A stretch of 64,000 nucleotides of DNA, taken from contig NZ_VAWE01000001.1 in the NCBI RefSeq assembly GCF_005795905.1, forward strand, positions 2,824,501-2,888,500, given 5' to 3'. The translations under genes and the position numbers were made by a program. The notes below the pieces were generated by a model that was given only the letters and a program-made list of their open reading frames with translations, did not search any database and was not told where the DNA came from. Positions 55,190 to 63,368 of the stretch are shown here, piece by piece (the first letter of the stretch is position 1; the number at the start of each line of letters is the position of its first letter). Source of the stretch: Streptomyces marianii (GTDB lineage Bacteria > Actinomycetota > Actinomycetes > Streptomycetales > Streptomycetaceae).

Positions 55190-55215
55190 AACAGTGCCAC
55201 GCGCCTTCTCATTCC
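55190..55215 (-). promoter_or_regulatory. SigR-type promoter of moeZ
   Basis: GGAAT (55215-55211), 18 nt, then GTT (55192-55190) matches the SigR consensus. The -35 element overlaps the stop codon of the spherulin-like gene. The predicted transcript starts about 40 nt before moeZ. Confidence 0.85.
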
Positions 55216-55964
55216 GAGACACCCGGTCCAATCCGCGAGACGATTTCGTCCCAGTAGCCGGGCAACGAGTCGAATGCCCCGCTCTGTCCCTGATCCGGGC
55301 CCGAACGATCGGTGAAGAAGATCGTCCCGGCGCCCTGCCAGCGGGCGATCCTCATCGCCTCGTCCAGGTGCGTCCGGGGAACCCCGTGGACGAAGTGCAC
55401 GAAGCGCTCCGGAGGGTGGTCCGCGGTCCACTCCGCCACCTGCGACCATCGGTAGTCGGTCCAGGCTCCGGAGAAGGTGACGAGTTGGTCGGCCGCCTCC
55501 GCGTAACCGGGATGGGGGTGCTCGCCGTGGCCCAGAACGATGTGCCCGCCGTCGAGAACCGCCTCCAGCGTGGCCGTCGCGCGGCGCACCTGGGGCAGGT
55601 CCGCCCGCTCGACCGGACAGCGGCCCAGCAGGAAGCCGCCGACCTTGTACCAGTCGAGGTAGCGATGGGCGTCGGAGACGATCTCGGCGAAGGTCCGCGT
55701 GCCGTGGGCGAGGTCGATGCGGCCCAGCACCCGGACTCCGGCGTTGGTGAGCTTGCCCGCCGCCTCCAGGCAGTGCGGGTCGGGTCTGCTGCCCGGGCCG
55801 TCCGAGACGTCGAGGACGGCCCAGTGCAGCGGGGTGCCCGGTCTGGTCAGCTCGGCCCATTCGACCGGGGCGACCAGGGGGTGGGCATAGCCCGGGACAC
55901 CGAAACCGAGCCGGTCGGCGCCCGTGGCGGAGAGTGCGCGGTCCGTGCTGATCAGATGCGGCAT
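55209..55964 (-). CDS. Spherulin-4-like (GH135-related) protein
   Basis: This 251-aa protein has the TIM-barrel-like layout of the spherulin 4 family, to which fungal Sph3 (GH135, galactosaminogalactan hydrolase) belongs. It starts MPHLISTDRALSATGADRLG and has VGVPGYAHPL-like (FGVPGYAHPLVAPVEW) and HIVLGHGEHPHPGY segments. No signal peptide is visible, so it would be cytoplasmic as annotated. The acidic pair expected around FLDE in active relatives reads FLLGRCP here, which raises doubt about activity. Its start overlaps the upstream epimerase stop by 13 bp. Confidence 0.7.
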   Translation of the reverse strand: MPHLISTDRALSATGADRLGFGVPGYAHPLVAPVEWAELTRPGTPLHWAVLDVSDGPGSRPDPHCLEAAGKLTNAGVRVLGRIDLAHGTRTFAEIVSDAHRYLDWYKVGGFLLGRCPVERADLPQVRRATATLEAVLDGGHIVLGHGEHPHPGYAEAADQLVTFSGAWTDYRWSQVAEWTADHPPERFVHFVHGVPRTHLDEAMRIARWQGAGTIFFTDRSGPDQGQSGAFDSLPGYWDEIVSRIGPGVSE

Positions 55965-56923
55965 GCCGCCTCCATCCAGATGTCCGCGAGGGACTCCTCA
56001 AGGTTGATCCGCGGCCGCCAGCCCAGCCGGTCGCGGGCGGTTCGTACGTCCGCCTGCTGCCAGCCGCCGCAACCGTCGGGGTAGGGGTAGGGCGTGGCGC
56101 CCAGTTGCTCCGGGACGGACTCGGGGCCCCGGGGCGCGCCGATGACCGGGTGCCCGGGGCGGTGGGGCGGGCCGTCCAGCTCGTGCAGTGCCCCCGCGTA
56201 TCCGGCGACCCGGGCCAGCACGGCGGCGGCGTCGCGTAGCCGCACGGCTCGGCCGGTTCCGATGTTGACGACGCCCTGCGCGGCGGAGAGCGACGCGGCG
56301 TGCACGGCGCGCGCCACGTCCCGCACGTCGACGAAGTCGCGCTGGACGCCCAGTCCGCTCAGCTTCAGCTCGCCGTCCCCGGCCTGCATGGCACGGCGCA
56401 TGGCCTCGGCCAGCCGGCCCAGTGGTGAGCCGGCCGGGGTGCCGGGGCCGACGGGCGAGAAGACCCGCAGGACGACGGCGTCCAGCCCGGACCCGAGGAC
56501 CAGCTCGGTCGCGGCGAGCTTGGACACCCCGTACGGCCCGCCGGGTCGCGGCACGGCGTCCTCGGCGGTCGAGGAACCGGGCTGCGAGGGCCCGTACTCG
56601 GAGGCGCAGCCGAGCTGGACGAGCCGGGCGTCGCATCCGCTGCGGCGCATCGCCTCGCAGACGGTGGCGACGGCCACCGTGTTGTGCCGGGTGAGGTCGC
56701 GTGCGCCTCCTCGGGTGGCACCGGCGCAGTTGATCACGACCCCCGGGTGGACGGCGTCCAGGAACCGGGTGAGCGCCCCCGGGCTGCCGCCCGCGAGGTC
56801 GAACCGTACGTCGGCGTCGTCGCCGCGCCCGAGCGCGGTCAGATGCACGGCCGGGTCGGCCAGCAACCGGTCGGCGACGAACCGGCCGAGGAATCCGTTT
56901 GCTCCGAGCAGCAGCACCCTCAT
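55952..56923 (-). CDS. NAD-dependent nucleotide-sugar epimerase/dehydratase
   Basis: This 323-aa extended SDR has the dinucleotide motif VLLLGANGFLGRFVAD and the active-site YGVSK in GGPYGVSKLAATELV. LGCASEYG provides the conserved serine. Such enzymes act on UDP- or TDP-sugars. In this operon it might supply an activated sugar for the glycosyltransferase, an inference from context. The ATG overlaps the TGA of a 17-codon mini-ORF; AAGGAG is 7 nt upstream. Confidence 0.88.
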   Translation of the reverse strand: MRVLLLGANGFLGRFVADRLLADPAVHLTALGRGDDADVRFDLAGGSPGALTRFLDAVHPGVVINCAGATRGGARDLTRHNTVAVATVCEAMRRSGCDARLVQLGCASEYGPSQPGSSTAEDAVPRPGGPYGVSKLAATELVLGSGLDAVVLRVFSPVGPGTPAGSPLGRLAEAMRRAMQAGDGELKLSGLGVQRDFVDVRDVARAVHAASLSAAQGVVNIGTGRAVRLRDAAAVLARVAGYAGALHELDGPPHRPGHPVIGAPRGPESVPEQLGATPYPYPDGCGGWQQADVRTARDRLGWRPRINLEESLADIWMEAACRI

Positions 56924-56973
56924 CGCGCGGCTCCTTGGGGCCGACGGGCCGGTGCTGGGTGGTGCGGGGTCAT
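56920..56973 (-). CDS. 17-codon mini-ORF coupled to the epimerase gene
   Basis: ATG (56973-56971) follows GAGGAG at good spacing. The encoded peptide MTPHHPAPARRPQGAAR ends in a TGA overlapping the ATG of the epimerase gene (ATGA). It may couple translation. A similar-looking MTPHTPTH peptide starts at the end of the previous gene (57080), overlapping its stop. These are weakly supported as proteins. Confidence 0.35.
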   Translation of the reverse strand: MTPHHPAPARRPQGAAR

Positions 56974-57076
56974 CGTCTTCTGTCTCCTCGGGGGATGGGT
57001 GGAGTGGTGGGTTACGCCCGCGGCGTCGGCTCCGCGGGAGCGCGTGGGGGGCTGGAGTGCGTGGGGGTGTGAGGGG

Positions 57077-58312
57077 TCATGTGGTGTGGGCCGAGGCCCG
57101 CGAGAGCACGGCGGTCGCGTGGACGAGCAGTCCGAGGGCCGCGGCGCCGCACACGAGTGCGGGCACGGCGGCGGCACCCCAGGTGTCCACTGCGGCCTCT
57201 ACGGGCCGGGCGAGGACGTCGCAGCCGGGGAGGCGGCCGACGAGGACCGCGGTCAGGGCGAGCGCCTCGCCTGTGCAGGCGAAGCCGAGGCCGGCGGCGG
57301 CCGCGTGCGGGAAGCCGTGCACGGTCAGCAGCCGGGCGAGGAAGAGCAGCAGCCCGAGGGCGACGGCCGGGGGGAGCGCCACGGGCAGGACCAGGGACGT
57401 CAGCACGAGCAGGGCGATGAGGCAGCCTGTGTGCAGGGCGATGCCGCCGAGCAGCAGAGGCCGTGTGCCCGCCGCGAACTCCTCGAGCGCCCTGCTGCCT
57501 CCCAGCCTGCGCCGCGCCCTGGCCGCGAACAGCCGCGCGGTCCAGGCGGCGGGGGCCACGGCGAGGGCGAGGCCCACGAGCGGGCCGGGCGCGAGCGGCC
57601 ACGGTCCGTCGGGTCCACCGGCGACGAGTCCGGCGAGCAGCCCGTCGCCGAGGAGGGAGTACGCCGCGAGCCAGCACACCAGGAGGCGCGCGACGGGCGC
57701 GGTGCGCCCGGGGGCGCACAACGGTCCGCGCCGCAGGCTCCAGGCGAGCGCGACGGCCAGCCCGGCGGTCCCGGCCGCGCCCACGCCGAGCCGGGCTCCG
57801 TCCTCGGTGAGGCGGAGGCCGGCCGCCGTGAGGACGGCGACCGCGCCCGGTGCCATCGCGGACAACAGGTGCGCGGGGCGGGCGACGGCGTCCTCGTCCC
57901 CGGTGGGCGGTGCGCTCTCCTCGCCACGCGGGACCCGGGCGTACAGCTCCTCGGCGAGGGAGAAGACGTCGCGGTGCCGGAAGCGTGCGGCGGTTCGGTC
58001 GGTGACGCCGTGCGCCTCCAGACCGGCGGCGATCTCCAGCGGGTCGACGGCCCGTTCGCACAGTTCGCGGTGGCGGTGCATGAGCGCCTTCACCGGGTCG
58101 GCGGGCCCGCGCCGGCCGGTCCCGGTGCGAGCGGCTCCGCCGGTCCCCCCTGCGGCCCGCTCGCTCGCCGCCGGCTGCGAGCGGGCGCCCGGGGCCGCGA
58201 CGACGGCGGCCCCCCGGGGGACGACGCCCACGGCGACCGGGCTGCGCGCGGCATCGGGCTGCCGAGCGGTGATGGTTCTGCCTGCGGGGGTGGGGTCGGT
58301 GGGTTCAGACAT
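57077..58312 (-). CDS. Polytopic membrane protein, unknown function
   Basis: This 411-aa protein has about 150 cytoplasmic, partly disordered residues (with ELCERAVDPLEIAAGLEAHG), then eight predicted transmembrane helices between residues 150 and 410. I do not recognise the domain. It is not evidently a PelG-type flippase. The start overlaps the stop of the PelF-like gene by 8 bp, and it lies between that gene and the epimerase, so it may anchor or export the product of the glycosyltransferase. Confidence 0.75.
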   Translation of the reverse strand: MSEPTDPTPAGRTITARQPDAARSPVAVGVVPRGAAVVAAPGARSQPAASERAAGGTGGAARTGTGRRGPADPVKALMHRHRELCERAVDPLEIAAGLEAHGVTDRTAARFRHRDVFSLAEELYARVPRGEESAPPTGDEDAVARPAHLLSAMAPGAVAVLTAAGLRLTEDGARLGVGAAGTAGLAVALAWSLRRGPLCAPGRTAPVARLLVCWLAAYSLLGDGLLAGLVAGGPDGPWPLAPGPLVGLALAVAPAAWTARLFAARARRRLGGSRALEEFAAGTRPLLLGGIALHTGCLIALLVLTSLVLPVALPPAVALGLLLFLARLLTVHGFPHAAAAGLGFACTGEALALTAVLVGRLPGCDVLARPVEAAVDTWGAAAVPALVCGAAALGLLVHATAVLSRASAHTT

Positions 58313-59966
58313 CGGGCCCTCCTGGTGCGGCCGCGGCGTTGACGGATGCGGGTTCCGCCCAGCGGGGGCGGGTGCGGCCGCCGGTCCAGTGACCGGGGAC
58401 ATGGGCCTCCGCCGGGGTGGCGAAGGGCACGGGCTCACCGTCGCCGTCGACGGCGTCCGAGTCGCGGCGGACCGGACTGTGGGAGATGAGCTCCAGGTAG
58501 ATGTCGCGGAACGCGGCGAGGTTCTGTTCGACGGTGAAGAGTTCGAGCGCCCGGGCCCGAGCCGCCGCGCCGAGCCGTTCACGGCGTTCGGGGTCGCGCA
58601 GCAGTGCCAGACAGGCGTCCGCGAGCGCCCGGGGATTGCGCGGGGGGACGACGAGCCCCGTGCCGCCGATGACCTCGACGACAGCGCCGACGTCGGTGGA
58701 CACGGTCGCCCGGCCACACAGCATCGCCTCGACCAGGCTGATCGGGAAACCCTCGACGACGCTGGACAGGACGATCACCGCCCCGGCGGCATAGGCGTCT
58801 GCGAGGTCCGGGGCCTCCGGGCCGCCTATCTCCTCGAACGAGACGGGGTTGTCGCCGACCGCGTGCGCGTCCGCGGCCTCGTCGGGGAAGAGCTGTGCGG
58901 CCAGGGCCCTGCAGTGCGCGAGGTAGGCGCCGGACCCGGGTGCCGTCACGGGTGCGCCGAGAATCCTCAGCCGCGCCTCGGGCTCCTCCTTGCGCACCTC
59001 CGCGAAGGCGTGGAGCAGTGCGATGAGGTCCTTGGCCGGCTCGATCCGGCCGACCCAGACGAGGGTGTGCGGATCGCCGGAGTCGTCCCCCTCCCCGACC
59101 GCGGTGAAGCGCTCGGCGTCCATGCCGGGGTAGACCGTACGCAGCCGGGCCGGGTCGGCACCGCACTTCTCCTGCCAGCGCCGGGCGTGGGTGTTCCCGG
59201 GCGTGATGACGGACGCCTGCCGGTAGACCTCGGAGGCGAGGCACCCGTGGAAGGCGGCCAGCAGCGCGCGGACCGGGGCGGCGAGGGGCGCGTCGTAGGC
59301 CGCGAGGTAGTGGGCACGCAGCTGCACACCGTACTCGGTGACCAGAAGCGGAACCCCGAAGAAGCGTTTGGCCAGAAGCCCGGGCAGGGCCGCCGTGCCG
59401 CCGGAGGCCGCATGGCAGAGGTCGACCGCGCCGAGGGAGTCGTCCCCGTACCAGTCGAGTGAGAGCGGTCGCAGCGCGCGCTCGAGCTCGTCGGTGAAGG
59501 CGAGGTAGTCCGGAACCGCGGCGGTGTGCACGGCCCGGCGTGCGCCTGGGGCCCGGCAGGCGGACTCCAGGGTGCGTACGGCGAGTTCGGAACGCAGGGC
59601 CGCGTACAGTCCGCCGCGCTCCCGGGCGAGTCCGGCGAGGCCGTACAGCCCTTCGGCGAACGCCTCCGGGGCGCCGTCGGAGCAGACTGCGGAGGCGAGC
59701 GAGGCGAAGTGGGAGGCGAACACGCGTCGTTCACGGCGCCCGTAGGTGCGCCCGTCGTCCTCGGGCGCCCAGAGGGGCGCCGTCCGCACCCGCTGGACGT
59801 GGTGCGGCAGTTCCACCCAGCCCTGGTCCTCCTGGTGGGCGGAGCGGCTGAGGGCGTAGACGTCGAAGTCGTGCTGGGTGAGCCCGCGCACGAGCCGGTC
59901 GCACCAGAGCCTGGACTGACCCGCCGCATACGGGTAACCACCGTCCGTGAGCAGTCCGATCCGCAC
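58305..59966 (-). CDS. PelF-like (DUF3492) GT4 glycosyltransferase
   Basis: This 553-aa protein starts VRIGLLTDGGYPYAAGQSRLWCDRL, the DUF3492 N-terminal module seen in PelF. A GT4 glycosyltransferase domain follows, with LVWVGRIEPAKDLIALLHAF and the EX7E motif in VVEGFPISLVEAM. PelF is the UDP-sugar transferase of Pel exopolysaccharide synthesis. It is the first gene of a four-gene operon. The GTG at 59966 was chosen because it begins the conserved domain; the frame continues upstream into the leader hairpin. Confidence 0.85.
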   Translation of the reverse strand: MRIGLLTDGGYPYAAGQSRLWCDRLVRGLTQHDFDVYALSRSAHQEDQGWVELPHHVQRVRTAPLWAPEDDGRTYGRRERRVFASHFASLASAVCSDGAPEAFAEGLYGLAGLARERGGLYAALRSELAVRTLESACRAPGARRAVHTAAVPDYLAFTDELERALRPLSLDWYGDDSLGAVDLCHAASGGTAALPGLLAKRFFGVPLLVTEYGVQLRAHYLAAYDAPLAAPVRALLAAFHGCLASEVYRQASVITPGNTHARRWQEKCGADPARLRTVYPGMDAERFTAVGEGDDSGDPHTLVWVGRIEPAKDLIALLHAFAEVRKEEPEARLRILGAPVTAPGSGAYLAHCRALAAQLFPDEAADAHAVGDNPVSFEEIGGPEAPDLADAYAAGAVIVLSSVVEGFPISLVEAMLCGRATVSTDVGAVVEVIGGTGLVVPPRNPRALADACLALLRDPERRERLGAAARARALELFTVEQNLAAFRDIYLELISHSPVRRDSDAVDGDGEPVPFATPAEAHVPGHWTGGRTRPRWAEPASVNAAAAPGGPDV

Positions 59967-60513
59967 GAGCGCACCCCCGATCTCCTGTGTGGCCGGCCGC
60001 CTCCGGTCCGGCGGCCCGCAGCGGGAAAAAGTTATGCGGACAAGCCGGTGGCGCGACGGACGGTTGTCCATCGCGCCACCGGAAGGGGTGAATGCACGTA
60101 ACTTTCCCGCCCTCGTAGCGTTCGGTCGCGCTACAAGCGGTTTCCGTCACGTTCCGTCAGACCGCGGCGAGCCCCCTCCGCGCCCTCGTCGAGCACGGTG
60201 GGGCCGCGAAAGCTCCTTCCTGTACGGACCCCGGGGAGCTCCGTGCACCTCCTCGACGGCGCGCGGCGACCGGCGCGGCGACGCGGCCGTGCCGCACTGC
60301 GCAGCCGGCGACCGACAGCCACCGCCGCTCCGCCGCCAGGACCCGAAGGAGACGGGCCCTGGAACCCTGGAACCCTGGAACAGAGTCCCGGCCCCCGGAC
60401 GGCAGGAGCGGCCGTCCTGACCCGCGGCAGCAGGGGCGCGAGGTAGCGCCCGGGACCGGGCACCCTCCCGGGGAGGCGGTTCGCGAACGGCGGCCCCGGC
60501 ACGGCCCCCCGGA
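59967..60513. promoter_or_regulatory. Long intergenic region containing structured DNA
   Basis: This is 547 bp between the PelF-like gene and the DUF3152 gene, both on the minus strand. It holds the large inverted repeat at 60023-60108, a smaller hairpin GTAGCG/CGCTAC at 60115-60134, and a 9-bp repeat (CCCTGGAA, three copies near 60358-60380). I see no convincing gene. The promoter of the glycosyltransferase operon is expected here. Confidence 0.5.
60023..60108. repeat. Nested inverted repeat in the leader of the PelF-like operon
   Basis: Perfect 12-bp inner arms CCGGTGGCGCGA and its complement (60045-60056 and 60071-60082) surround a 14-nt loop. Outer arms GGGAAA...GTTA and TAAC...TTTCCC (60023-60034 and 60097-60108) are also complementary. 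On the minus strand the structure ends in AACTTTTTCCC, so it could be an attenuator or a two-part operator. Confidence 0.6.
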
Positions 60514-61854
60514 TCAACCTCCCGGATACGCCCAGGGGTTGGGGCGGCACTTGATCCCGTCGATGTCCAGCGACTTCGTCTGCTGCTGCATCACGGGGGC
60601 GAGGCCCCCCGGTGTACGGCAGTTCACATGACCGCGGCCGAGGCGGTGGCCGACCTCGTGGTTGATGAGCATCTGACGGTAGGACAACATCGCCTTGGCC
60701 CCGTAGGTCTCCGCACCCTGGGCCCAGCGGTACGCGTTGATCATCACGCGCTCGGTGGAGGCGGAGTCGCAGGAGACGTTGTCGACGGTGGTGTCGAGAC
60801 CGGACTTCGCGCACCAGATCCCGGTGGTGCCCGGGCTCGCCAGCGTGATGACGAACTCGGGCTCTCCCGAGGAGATCCGCTCGAAGCTCATGGCCCCGCC
60901 GCGCGCCCAGCTGCGGTCGTCGTTGAGGGTCTTCTGGACGGCGTCCGCGAACAGCTTCCCGTCCAGACCGAGCCCCTGCTCGACGTCCACCCGGTAGCGG
61001 ACCTTCCGGCCCGCGCCGGGCGCCCGGTCCAGGCCCGGGACCGCCTCGAACTTGCCCGAGCCCTTGAGTTCGGGGTCGAGGGGGAACTGCCGGGACATCA
61101 GCTGCGCGTACGTGGGCGGTGCTGCGGGGGCGGCCGGAGCCGCCTGCCGCGGAGGCGCCGCGCGCTGGTCGGAGCGGGACGCGTCGTCCTCCGAGATCCG
61201 CTCGGCGCCCTCGGCCGCCTGGGTGGCCGTCGACGCCGGCCCGGCGTCGGTGACCTGTCCGGCGACGACGACCGCCAGGACGGTCGTCACGGCGGCGGCC
61301 GCGACACCCGTGACCGTACGGCCGCGGCCGTGTTTGGCGGGGGTCTCGTCGTCGCTGCCGCCGTCGTCGGCGGCCGTCGCCGCCTCCGGAGCACGCTCCT
61401 CCCCGGGGGGCGACGGGTCGAAGGCCTCGACGAACTCCCGGCGCGGACCCGGGATCCGGGCGCCGGCGCCGATCGGCGGCCCCTGCCGGACGCCGGGCGG
61501 GAAGGCCGGGAACTGCCCGGTCGTGGCGGCGGAAGCGGTGCCGGGGTGCCGGCCCGTGGCGGCGGCGGTGTGGCCTCGCGGAACACCCTGCCAGTCGCCG
61601 TACCGGCCGCCGGCCGGGGGCTGGCCGCCCCAGCCGCCGCCCGTCTCGTACTGCTGGGGGTGACCGCCGCGGACCTGCGGTACGCCGTGCGCCGGTGTGC
61701 CGTCGGCCGCGGGGCCCGAGTGCTCCGGCGGACCGCCGGCCCGCCTGCGCCGCCCGGTACCGGAAGAACCCGCGGGCGAGCCCGCGCCGCCGCCGGAAGC
61801 GCCCCTGGTGTCGGCGGCCTTGGGTGCGGGGCCCTTGCGGCTGTGTCGTCCCAC
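60514..61854 (-). CDS. DUF3152 zincin-like protein, membrane-anchored
   Basis: This 446-aa protein has a long disordered, Gly/Pro/Arg-rich N-terminus (1-175). One transmembrane helix follows (VTGVAAAAVTTVLAVVVAG near residue 185), then an extracellular DUF3152 domain. The zinc-metallopeptidase motif HEVGHRLGRGH lies near residue 400, with catalytic glutamate present. The substrate is unknown. It follows the alpha/beta hydrolase by 8 bp, so both form an operon. Confidence 0.85.
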   Translation of the reverse strand: MGRHSRKGPAPKAADTRGASGGGAGSPAGSSGTGRRRRAGGPPEHSGPAADGTPAHGVPQVRGGHPQQYETGGGWGGQPPAGGRYGDWQGVPRGHTAAATGRHPGTASAATTGQFPAFPPGVRQGPPIGAGARIPGPRREFVEAFDPSPPGEERAPEAATAADDGGSDDETPAKHGRGRTVTGVAAAAVTTVLAVVVAGQVTDAGPASTATQAAEGAERISEDDASRSDQRAAPPRQAAPAAPAAPPTYAQLMSRQFPLDPELKGSGKFEAVPGLDRAPGAGRKVRYRVDVEQGLGLDGKLFADAVQKTLNDDRSWARGGAMSFERISSGEPEFVITLASPGTTGIWCAKSGLDTTVDNVSCDSASTERVMINAYRWAQGAETYGAKAMLSYRQMLINHEVGHRLGRGHVNCRTPGGLAPVMQQQTKSLDIDGIKCRPNPWAYPGG

Positions 61855-61862
61855 GCCCCGGA

Positions 61863-62822
61863 TCAGCTCCTCGTGCTGTCGTCGAGCAGTTGCCGTGCGG
61901 CCTCTGCGACCGTCTCCGGATACTCCATCATGGCGACGTGGCCCGCGTCCGGGAGGGTCAGCAGCCGCGAGTCGCGGAACGCGGCGTTCGCCCGACGGGC
62001 CATCCGGTACGAGACCAGTTGGTCCCGGCAGCCGTAGACCAGCAGCGTGGGCGCGAGCACGCGCTCCGCCTGACGCCAGAGACCGTGCTGACCTCCCAGC
62101 GTGTACGCATCAACAATGCCGCGCGCGGAACGGGCCATGGCGTCCCAGAAGTAGGGCAGTTCCAGCCGGCGCTCCATCTCCTCCACCGCGTGAAGGAAGG
62201 CCTCGTCGGTCACCCGGCCCGGATCGCCGTAGCAGAGGGACAGCACACCGCGGACCCGCATCTCGGGCGTCCAGCCGCGCGTCAGTCGCTGGAACAGCGG
62301 GGCGACGCCCGGCAGGCCGAGCGCCGCGGTGGGCCAGGCGCCGCGTTGTGCGCGGAGTTCCGGCAGCGCGGGCGAGACGAGCGTGAGGGTGCTCACCAGA
62401 TCGGGGCGGACGGCCGCGACCCGGGTGACGACCGCGCCGCCCAGGGAGTTCCCGAAAAGATGGACCGGGCCGCGTCCGCTCGCGTCGAGCAGACGGATCA
62501 CCGCACGGGCGTGGGCGGTGACCGAGTAGTTGCCGTCGTCGGGGGGCGGCGAGTCCCCAAAACCGGGCAGGTCGACGGCCTCGCCGTCCACGGTGCCCTC
62601 CAGCGCCGCCATCAGCAGCGTCCAGTTCTGGGACGAGCCGCCCAGCCCGTGGACGAAGAGCGCCGGGGGCAGCCCGGCCCGGGCGGGCGGACGGGCACGC
62701 ACCGTGAGCGTCAGCCCCGGGAGGGCCACCGAGCGCAGCTCCTCCCCCTCGGCCACCCGCACGGAACGGATCCGCGGAACCGGGTCGGCGGCGCGGGTTC
62801 CCGGCAGCTCGGTCGAAGACAT
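61863..62822 (-). CDS. Alpha/beta fold hydrolase
   Basis: This 319-aa protein has LFVHGLGGSSQNW (oxyanion region), nucleophile HLFGNSLGGAVV, acid in VYGCRDQLV and histidine in PDAGHVAMMEYP. The catalytic triad is complete. Family members include esterases and C-C hydrolases; nothing fixes the substrate. It is the first gene of an operon with the DUF3152 protein and is divergent from a small acidic protein gene. Confidence 0.87.
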   Translation of the reverse strand: MSSTELPGTRAADPVPRIRSVRVAEGEELRSVALPGLTLTVRARPPARAGLPPALFVHGLGGSSQNWTLLMAALEGTVDGEAVDLPGFGDSPPPDDGNYSVTAHARAVIRLLDASGRGPVHLFGNSLGGAVVTRVAAVRPDLVSTLTLVSPALPELRAQRGAWPTAALGLPGVAPLFQRLTRGWTPEMRVRGVLSLCYGDPGRVTDEAFLHAVEEMERRLELPYFWDAMARSARGIVDAYTLGGQHGLWRQAERVLAPTLLVYGCRDQLVSYRMARRANAAFRDSRLLTLPDAGHVAMMEYPETVAEAARQLLDDSTRS

Positions 62823-62961
62823 GGGGGCAATGTTACGAGACGATCACGCGACGGAACCTGTGTTCGGCATCACACGCCACATAGCGTCCGGCCGGGCATG
62901 CTCATACGCTCGATTACGGGGTACTCGCTCCTGGCTGACGCCGCAGAGGAAAGGGATCCAG

Positions 62962-63204
62962 ATGGCTGCCGACCCGACGGACCCGGAAATCTTCACGGAA
63001 GACGACCAGGGGACGCCGAACGAACTCGAGGAGCTGGAGGAGCTCGACGAGGAGACGCCCGAGGCCGATGCCGCCGAGCAGCACACCGAGGTGCGGCAGG
63101 TCGGCGACGAGCCGCTGACCCGCATCGACCCGTCGAAGGCGAACGAGGCGGATGCCCTGGAACAGGCCAGGGTGGTGGCCCTCGACGAGGAGGACTATCG
63201 CTGA
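62962..63204 (+). CDS. Small acidic protein, unknown function
   Basis: This 80-aa protein is unusually acidic. It contains NELEELEELDEETPEADAAE and ends VVALDEEDYR, with no hydrophobic segment. The ATG at 62962 follows GAGGAAAGGG at suitable distance. It resembles small acidic hypothetical proteins conserved in streptomycetes. No function can be assigned. It may bind basic partners or metal ions. Confidence 0.7.
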   Translation: MAADPTDPEIFTEDDQGTPNELEELEELDEETPEADAAEQHTEVRQVGDEPLTRIDPSKANEADALEQARVVALDEEDYR

Positions 63205-63368
63205 TCTGTCCGGTTTCCCCGGGGCCACCACCTACCGCGGGCGTCCGGTACGTGAAATTCTGCGCCCGCACCGCGCACACCACGGTTACCGAAAAGTACG
63301 ATGGCGGGCGCGAGCGCAGAGCGCACGCACGGAACACTGTGTTTGTGACATCGAACGTGGGAGGCGGC

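Noticed and set aside
60358..60380. Three copies of a 9-bp repeat (CCCTGGAA)
   Set aside because: Too short and isolated to be a CRISPR or regulatory array; it may be slippage.
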